NCBI GenBank assembly: GCA_023433185.1
Contig: JAEZEN010000591.1
Span: forward strand, 1 to 15,218
DNA from: Pseudomonadota bacterium
Lineage (GTDB): Bacteria; Pseudomonadota; Alphaproteobacteria; Rhizobiales; Kaistiaceae
Direction of reading: 5' to 3'
DNA length: 15,218 nucleotides
The translations under genes and the position numbers were made by a program. A model generated the notes under the pieces. It worked only from the letters and a program-made list of their open reading frames with translations. It had not been told where the DNA came from and ran no database searches. Position 1 is the first letter of the stretch; every line of letters starts with the position of its first letter. Positions 6,677 to 15,218 of this stretch are shown here, one piece after another.

Positions 6677-7630
6677 ATGCTGATCAGGCGCAGGCGGGGC
6701 TGGGAGATTCCGGAGCGACTTGCCACGCCGGAATCGATCTACCTGAACCGCCGTCAGATTCTGGCGGCGGGCGGCTTCGGCCTTGCCGCCGCGGCCATCC
6801 CCGGGCGCGCCATGGCGCAGACCGATCCGACCGCCGACCTCTATCCGGCGCCCCGCAACAGCCGGTACACGATCGAGCGCGCGGTCACGCCGGAATCGAT
6901 CAACACCAGCTACAACAACTTCTACGAGTTCGGCACGCACAAGAACATCGCCAGCGCGGCCGCGGCACTGCCGATCCGGCCGTGGGAGGTGACGATCGAC
7001 GGCCTCGTCGAGAAGGAGCAGACCTTCGCGATCGACGACCTGATCCGGCGCATGCCGCTCGAGGAGCGGCTCTACCGCCACCGCTGCGTCGAGGCCTGGT
7101 CGATGACCGTGCCGTGGACCGGATTTCCGTTGGCCGAGCTCGTCAAGCTCGCCGCCCCGCTCGGCGATGCGACCTACCTCCGCATGGAGACGTTCCAGAT
7201 GCCGGACGTCGCCACGGGCCAGAAGCAGATCTGGTATCCTTGGCCCTATGTCGAGGGCGTGACCATCGCCGAAGCGACCAATGAGCTGGCCTTCATGGTC
7301 ACCGGCGCGTATGGCAAGCCGGTCGCCAAGGCCATGGGGGCGCCGCTCCGTCTCCACCTGCCCTGGAAGTACGGCTTCAAGTCGATCAAGTCGGTCGTCC
7401 GCATCACCTTCACCGACGAGCGTCCGCTCAGCTTCTGGGAGCAGCTTGCCCCCGACGAGTACGGATTCTGGGCCAACGTCAATCCGGAGGTGCCGCATCC
7501 GCGCTGGAGCCAGGCGATGGAGCGCGACATCACCAACAATGAATCGATTCCCACCAGGCTCTTCAACGGCTATGCCGAGTATGTCGCCGGTCTCTACACG
7601 GAATTGAGCGACGAGCCGCTCTACATGTGA
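6677..7630 (+). CDS. msrP: Protein-methionine-sulfoxide reductase catalytic subunit MsrP (YedY)
   Basis: A 317-residue molybdopterin enzyme of the sulfite-oxidase fold that reduces methionine sulfoxide in periplasmic proteins. A twin-arginine signal (NRRQILAAGGFGLAAA, R25-R26) precedes an AMA-Q cleavage site near residue 47, so it is exported folded with its cofactor. Family motifs seen are NNFYEFGTHK, the RHRCVEAWSM segment whose C137 is the molybdenum ligand, GFPLAELVK, and the C-terminal PLRLHLPWKYGFKSIKS stretch. ATG 6677 is preferred over ATG 6656 because GAAGGGAGG lies 7 bases upstream of it. The usual partner is the heme membrane protein MsrQ, which donates electrons; it does not follow here, and a DsrE-family gene takes that place 39 bases downstream. 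MsrQ may be encoded elsewhere. Length and motifs look intact. Confidence 0.93.
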   Translation: MLIRRRRGWEIPERLATPESIYLNRRQILAAGGFGLAAAAIPGRAMAQTDPTADLYPAPRNSRYTIERAVTPESINTSYNNFYEFGTHKNIASAAAALPIRPWEVTIDGLVEKEQTFAIDDLIRRMPLEERLYRHRCVEAWSMTVPWTGFPLAELVKLAAPLGDATYLRMETFQMPDVATGQKQIWYPWPYVEGVTIAEATNELAFMVTGAYGKPVAKAMGAPLRLHLPWKYGFKSIKSVVRITFTDERPLSFWEQLAPDEYGFWANVNPEVPHPRWSQAMERDITNNESIPTRLFNGYAEYVAGLYTELSDEPLYM

Positions 7631-7669
7631 CGCCGCCGCCGCACCGCCCGATACCGAAGGAGATCGCCC

Positions 7670-8170
7670 GTGTTCCGTTTCGTCCTGGCCGCGGCGCTGG
7701 CTCTCGGCCTGTCGACGGGGTCGGCTCTCGCCGCCGAACCCGCCGCGGATGGCATCGTCGTCGACGTGCCGGTGGCGCTCGATACGGCGAAGGTGGTGTT
7801 CAACCTCGATCGTCCGGCCTTCGCCGGTGACGAGCCGGTCGGCCTGAACTTCCTGCGCATCATGATCGAGAGGTTCGCCGCCGACGACACGGAGGCGGAG
7901 ATCGTGGCGATCTTCCACGGCGCGTTCGGCTATGCCCTTCTCGATGACGCGAAGTACAACGAGGTGCGCAACTGGAAGGGGGGTAACCCTTACAAGGCGC
8001 AGATCCTGGCGACCATCGCAGCCGGCGTATCGGTCGAGGAATGCGCCCAGACGATGCGCGACATGGGATGGACCAATGCCGACCTCATCCCGGGCGTCCG
8101 GGTGAACACCGGCGCCAATTTCCGGATTGTCGAGCTGGTACGGAACGGTTTCGTGCAGATTCAGCCCTGA
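7670..8170 (+). CDS. Exported DsrE-family protein
   Basis: A 166-residue protein with a GTG start at 7670 behind AAGGAG (7657-7662). Residues 1-21 are a Sec signal peptide (MFRFVLAAALALGLSTGSALA). The mature domain has the DsrE/F-like fold pattern: a strand VVFNLDR, a helix LNFLRIMIERF, AEIVAIFHGAFGYALL, and the C-terminal GVRVNTGANFRIVELVRNGFVQIQP seen in periplasmic DsrE-like proteins. C125 (VEECAQTM) sits where this family places its conserved cysteine, a likely persulfide or thiol carrier site. It lies 39 bases after msrP on the same strand, so co-expression with the methionine sulfoxide reductase is likely; a sulfur-relay or redox role in the periplasm is inference. Signs of decay are absent. 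Confidence 0.85.
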   Translation: MFRFVLAAALALGLSTGSALAAEPAADGIVVDVPVALDTAKVVFNLDRPAFAGDEPVGLNFLRIMIERFAADDTEAEIVAIFHGAFGYALLDDAKYNEVRNWKGGNPYKAQILATIAAGVSVEECAQTMRDMGWTNADLIPGVRVNTGANFRIVELVRNGFVQIQP

Positions 8171-8191
8171 GCGGGAATGGGTCGGGAAAGG

Positions 8192-8212
8192 GCCGGGCCC
8201 GGCGGGCCCGGC
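8192..8212. terminator. GC-rich hairpin after the msrP-dsrE unit
   Basis: GCCGGGCCC (8192-8200) and GGGCCCGGC (8204-8212) form a perfect 9-bp stem with a three-base loop, 21 bases after the DsrE-family stop. There is no T run on either side, so it may only pause or protect the transcript, or act with Rho. Confidence 0.45.
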
Positions 8213-8258
8213 AGTTCCTCGCGCGGCCCAGTAACGCGGGGCGGCAAGCGTCCCAGAG

Positions 8259-8284
8259 GGAACACACGGCGCGGTGAAAGCGTA
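8259..8284 (+). promoter_or_regulatory. Weak EcfG-like promoter candidate
   Basis: GGAAC (8259-8263), a 17-base spacer and CGTA (8281-8284) match the EcfG consensus except for the last base. The element points into the gap between the DsrE-family gene and the 3' end of the LysR gene. It may be chance. Confidence 0.25.
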
Positions 8285-8296
8285 CGCAGGGAGGAA

Positions 8297-8419
8297 GTGA
8301 CGCACGAATCACCGCGTCGACAGGAGAAGTCTACGCCTGCCGAAATTGTGTGCACCATACTTTTGGCGCCCGGCAGAATTACCAAGGGACGTGCGCCAAA
8401 TCGGCAACAGGCGGCCTAA
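8297..8419 (+). CDS. Possible 40-residue small protein (doubtful)
   Basis: A short frame opens with GTG at 8297 and ends with TAA at 8417-8419. It is preceded by GGGAGG (8289-8294), but the gap of 2 bases is shorter than normal for a ribosome binding site. The peptide is rich in Arg, Lys and Gln, has one cysteine, and has no signal peptide or known motif. The same frame is open further upstream, to 8177. The only support is the position behind an imperfect EcfG-like promoter. It is listed so the 256-base gap between the DsrE-family gene and the LysR gene is described, not because coding is likely. Confidence 0.15.
   Translation: MTHESPRRQEKSTPAEIVCTILLAPGRITKGRAPNRQQAA
8362..8400. repeat. 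8-bp inverted repeat at the 3' side of the LysR gene
   Basis: TTTGGCGC (8362-8369) and GCGCCAAA (8393-8400) are perfect reverse complements with a 23-base spacer. They lie 27-65 bases beyond the LysR gene stop (read on its strand). The right-hand arm ends in A's, so on the minus strand the hairpin starts with TTT and is not followed by a long T run; a terminator role is uncertain. Confidence 0.3.
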
Positions 8420-8426
8420 GTCCTCG

Positions 8427-9320
8427 TCAGAACGGCCAGTTCTGCGCCTTGGCGATCAGGAAATCGCGGAAGACTTTGACGCGGGCCGAGTTCTTGAGCT
8501 CCGCGGGATAGACGAAATAGGTCGAGAAGCCGGGCACTTCGGCGCCGGGAAGATCAAGCCGCACCAGCGCTGTATCCTTGCCCACCATGTAATCGGGCAG
8601 CGCTGCGATGCCGATGCCCCTGGTGATCGCATTCTTGATCGACAGGAGGTTGTTGATCCGCAGGATCGGCGTGCGGGGATTGTCGGGGTCGCGGCCCGCG
8701 ATCTCCAGCATGTTGAGGTTCTTCAGGTATTGCGGCACCGGCACGCCGAAGGTGACGATGCGATGGGCGTCGAGCTCGGCGAAGGTCGTCGGCCGGCCGA
8801 AACGCTCGAGATAGCTCGGCGCCGCGTAAAGGTGCATGTTCACCGTGAACAGGCGCCGCTGGATGAGGTCCGGCTGGGTGGGCTGGCGCAGGCGGATCGC
8901 GACGTCGGCCTCGCGCATCCCGAGGTCGAGCTCCTCGTCGTCGAGAATGAGCTGCAGCCGCACGTCGGGATAGAGGTCGATGAACTCGTGGATACGGTCG
9001 GTCAGCCACGTCGAGCCGAGGCCGACTGTGGTCGTCATCCGCAGCGGCCCCGTCGGTTTCTCCGAGGATTCGGCAAGGCGCGACTTCACGCCTTCCAGTT
9101 TCAGCATCACGTCGTTGACGGTGCGGAACAGGTGCTCGCCGTGCTCGGTGAGGATGAGGCCGCGGGCATGGCGATGAAACAGCGCCACGCCGAGGTCCTG
9201 TTCGAGCCCCGAGACCTGCCGGCTCACCGCCGACTGGCTCATGTTGAGGGTCTCGCCGGCATGGGTGAAGGATCCCGCCTGGGCGGCGGCGTGGAAGATC
9301 CGGAGCTTGTCCCAATCCAT
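8427..9320 (-). CDS. lsrB: LysR-family transcriptional regulator, LsrB/VtlR type
   Basis: A 297-residue LysR-type regulator: an N-terminal winged helix-turn-helix (residues 1-60; SFTHAGETLNMSQSAVSRQV) followed by a linker helix and a type-2 periplasmic-binding-like effector domain (from about residue 90, PLRMTTTVGLGSTWL, to the end). The start MDWDKLRIFHAAAQAGSFTHA and the position directly after trxB match what I recall of LsrB of Sinorhizobium and VtlR of Brucella, which control oxidative stress and envelope or small-RNA genes. ATG 9320 is the natural family start; the open frame continues far upstream only because it shadows trxB. The trxB stop is 11 bases away, so the two are an operon. 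Unlike the peroxide-sensing LsrB, this protein contains no cysteine. The orthology rests on context and memory, while the LysR call is firm. Confidence 0.9.
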   Translation of the reverse strand: MDWDKLRIFHAAAQAGSFTHAGETLNMSQSAVSRQVSGLEQDLGVALFHRHARGLILTEHGEHLFRTVNDVMLKLEGVKSRLAESSEKPTGPLRMTTTVGLGSTWLTDRIHEFIDLYPDVRLQLILDDEELDLGMREADVAIRLRQPTQPDLIQRRLFTVNMHLYAAPSYLERFGRPTTFAELDAHRIVTFGVPVPQYLKNLNMLEIAGRDPDNPRTPILRINNLLSIKNAITRGIGIAALPDYMVGKDTALVRLDLPGAEVPGFSTYFVYPAELKNSARVKVFRDFLIAKAQNWPF

Positions 9321-9331
9321 GGTGCCGGCCG

Positions 9332-10516
<1,185 letters not shown>

Positions 10517-11002
10517 GTGAAGGCCAATCTCGACGCCACGGACTGGCGTATCCTGAAGGAGCTTCAGGACGACGGCCGCATGACCAATGTCGAACTCGCA
10601 CGCCGCGTCGGCATCTCGGCGCCGCCCTGCCTGCGGCGCGTGCGGGCGCTTGAGGAAGCCGGTATCATTGAGGGCTATCGCGCCCTCATCGACGAGAAGG
10701 CCCTGGCCTTCGAGGTCACCGCCTTCGCGATGGTCGGGCTTGCGAGCCAGAGCGGCGCCGGGCTCGTCTCGTTCCAGGCGAAGGTCAGGGACTGGCCGGT
10801 CGTGCGCGAGTGCTACATGCTCTCCGGCGACATCGACTTCATCCTGAAATGCGTGGCGCGCGATCTCGGGAGCTTCCAGGCTTTCATCATCGACGATCTG
10901 ACCCAGGCCCCCGAGGTCGAGAGCGTGCGCACCTCGCTGGTCATCCGCCGGCTCAAGAACGAGCCGACGGTGCCGATGCCGGGGCGCCCGCCTGCCGCCT
11001 GA
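10517..11002 (+). CDS. Lrp/AsnC family transcriptional regulator
   Basis: A 161-residue leucine-responsive-type regulator. The N-terminal helix-turn-helix spans about residues 5-60 (LDATDWRILKELQDDGRMTN, then ELARRVGISAPPCLRRVRAL). It is followed by a RAM ligand-binding domain (about 70-150) with CYMLSGDIDFILKCVARD and the FIIDDLTQAPEVESVRTS segment. Such proteins form dimers or octamers that sense amino acids. GTG 10517 is chosen because it leaves the usual short lead before the first helix; GTG 10505, closer to GAGGAA at 10497-10502, is the main alternative. The gene is divergent from trxB and its stop is only 2 bases from the convergent greA stop, which leaves no room for a terminator between them. 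I recall an Lrp gene beside trxB in related alphaproteobacteria. The target genes are unknown. Confidence 0.92.
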   Translation: MKANLDATDWRILKELQDDGRMTNVELARRVGISAPPCLRRVRALEEAGIIEGYRALIDEKALAFEVTAFAMVGLASQSGAGLVSFQAKVRDWPVVRECYMLSGDIDFILKCVARDLGSFQAFIIDDLTQAPEVESVRTSLVIRRLKNEPTVPMPGRPPAA

Positions 11003-11004
11003 GG

Positions 11005-11484
11005 CTACTTGTACTTGACGTCGATGATCTCGTAGGAGCGCGCGCCACCGGGTGCCGCGACCTCGACGGTCTCGCCCTTCGACTTGCCGATGAGGGCGCG
11101 GGCGATCGGCGAGGAGATGGAGATGCGGCCCTGCTTCACGTCGGCCTCGGCATCCCCGACGATCTGATACTTCTTCTTCTCCTCGGTGTCCTCGTCGATC
11201 AGCGTGACGGTGGCCCCGAACTTGATCGTCTTCGAGCCGGCGAGCTTGGAGATGTCGATGATCTCGGCGCGGGAGAGCTGATCCTCGAGTTCGACGATGC
11301 GGCCTTCGTTGTGGCCATGAGCTTCCTTCGCCGCGTGATACTCGGCATTCTCGGAAAGGTCGCCATGGCCCCGCGCTTCGGCGATCGCCTCGATGATCCG
11401 CGGACGCTCCTCGGAAGTGCGCCGCTTGAGCTCTGATTCCAGCGCCGCATGGCCGGCAGCGGTCATCGGAATCTTTTCGATCAC
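11005..11484 (-). CDS. greA: Transcription elongation factor GreA
   Basis: A 159-residue GreA that enters the RNA polymerase secondary channel and stimulates cleavage of backtracked RNA. The N-terminal coiled coil carries the tip motif [11 protein letters not shown], with acidic D42 and E45 that position the catalytic metal. The C-terminal globular domain holds [19 protein letters not shown] and the family-typical [18 protein letters not shown] near the end. The GTG at 11484 gives [11 protein letters not shown], the usual alphaproteobacterial start, with GAGGG about 9 bases upstream; earlier in-frame codons to 11577 add non-family residues. It follows carB on the same strand after 314 bases that contain a terminator-like hairpin. 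Its 3' end meets the convergent Lrp gene at a 2-base gap. Length and key residues are intact. Confidence 0.96.
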   Translation of the reverse strand: MIEKIPMTAAGHAALESELKRRTSEERPRIIEAIAEARGHGDLSENAEYHAAKEAHGHNEGRIVELEDQLSRAEIIDISKLAGSKTIKFGATVTLIDEDTEEKKKYQIVGDAEADVKQGRISISSPIARALIGKSKGETVEVAAPGGARSYEIIDVKYK

Positions 11485-11798
11485 GGTCAAACCCTCACTT
11501 GTCTCAACGCCGCAAACGCGATGCCCGGTCACAAAAAAGGCCCGGAACGCCGCCCGAAACGGAATTCCGTGCCGCACCTACCTACGGCCGGGACGGGCCG
11601 CGGCGAAGTAGTGCTGCTGTCGCCGGGCTTCAAGGTGTCCCGCACCTGCGGCACAACCTTTCGCGACCCGGCGGTCTCCTCCCGGGCCCGCGGCGGCGTC
11701 GCCACCCCGGGACTCGGATACCCAGCATCCGACAAGTCCGGCCCGGCTTCAAGCGCGATTATCGACCGGGATTCCAGCCGGTTCCACGGCGGCGTCCT
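11485..11798 (-). promoter_or_regulatory. carB-greA intergenic region
   Basis: This 314-base gap is GC-rich and holds no convincing gene. A 17-codon frame overlapping the carB stop by ATGA is judged chance. A terminator-like hairpin lies at 11533-11573, and a 12-bp palindrome ACGGAATTCCGT (11559-11570) overlaps it. The greA promoter should be here, but no clear -35/-10 pair was seen, and only about 48 bases remain between the hairpin's T run and the greA start. Confidence 0.4.
11533..11573 (-). terminator. Probable intrinsic terminator between carB and greA
   Basis: On the minus strand GGCACGGAA (11573-11565) can pair with TTCCGGGCC (11547-11539), with one mismatch, around a 17-base loop. 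A run of six T (11538-11533) follows. It most likely ends carB transcription, but it stands close enough to greA to lie in the greA leader. Confidence 0.55.
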
Positions 11799-15134
<3,336 letters not shown>

Positions 15135-15148
15135 GTCCAACCGGCGGC

Positions 15149-15180
15149 AAAAAAGCCCGGCGCGGCGAGCCCGCCCGGGC
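15149..15180 (-). terminator. Intrinsic terminator or attenuator in the carB leader
   Basis: On the minus strand GCCCGG (15180-15175) pairs with CCGGGC (15160-15155), and inside it GCGG (15174-15171) pairs with CCGC (15165-15162). This gives a 10-bp stem with one bulged base and a five-base loop, followed by six T (15154-15149). The carB ATG is only 14 bases beyond the T run, which leaves no space for a promoter between them. Confidence 0.75.
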
Positions 15181-15203
15181 GCATGAACGAGGACCTTGAG
15201 GCT

Positions 15204-15217
15204 AGGCCGGCCTTATA
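15204..15217 (-). promoter_or_regulatory. Candidate -10 element and palindrome upstream of carB
   Basis: TATAAG (15217-15212 on the minus strand) resembles a sigma-70 -10 box and would start transcription near 15205, about 70 bases before carB and upstream of the leader hairpin. A perfect 10-bp palindrome AGGCCGGCCT (15204-15213) overlaps it and could be an operator. The -35 region lies outside the window. Confidence 0.35.
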
Positions 15218-15218
15218 G

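Noticed and set aside
8085..8385. Minus-strand frames after the LysR gene stop
   Set aside because: Short, overlapping the DsrE-family gene, and rich in Arg/Pro/Ala as expected for shadow frames.

Overview
The window is GC-rich DNA with the codon bias of a high-GC alphaproteobacterium. Four things point that way: a DUF992 secreted protein, an MsrP-type Tat reductase, an EcfG-like promoter (GGAAC-N17-CGTT), and the gene block carB-greA / lrp / trxB-lysR. I recall that block from Rhizobiales-type genomes, where the LysR gene next to trxB is lsrB/vtlR. The genus cannot be told from the sequence.

Layout. 1-1719 (+): the 3' end of a phenylacetate-CoA-ligase-type gene, then a DpgC-like member of the crotonase superfamily, probably one transcript handling an arylacetyl-CoA. 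1729-2359 (-): an AT-rich islet with a zinc-ribbon protein of unknown function, split by a one-base frameshift. 2365-3338 (-): corA (Mg2+/Co2+ channel), also split by a frameshift. 3508-4011 (+): a secreted DUF992 protein ending in a clear intrinsic terminator. 4156-6207 (+): an EF-G-like translational GTPase paralogue. 6299-8170 (+): three exported proteins, namely a small PepSY protein behind the EcfG-like promoter, the methionine sulfoxide reductase subunit MsrP, and a DsrE-family protein. 8427-10291 (-): trxB followed by a LysR regulator of LsrB/VtlR type. 10517-11002 (+): an Lrp/AsnC regulator, divergent from trxB and convergent with greA. 11005-15134 (-): carB, then greA.

Themes. Thiol and sulfur redox runs through the middle of the window: MsrP, DsrE, thioredoxin reductase, and a LysR regulator whose relatives sense oxidants but which here has no cysteine. 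The right part is housekeeping: pyrimidine/arginine precursor supply and transcript-cleavage factor GreA.

Three genes are interrupted: the zinc-ribbon gene (+1 base), corA (-1 base) and carB (in-frame TAG at codon 116). carB is normally indispensable without supplements, so sequencing or assembly error must be excluded before any of these is called decay. The most intriguing non-coding feature is an intrinsic terminator on the carB strand only about 15 bases before the carB start, suggesting leader attenuation. I see no mobile element, CRISPR array, tRNA or rRNA.
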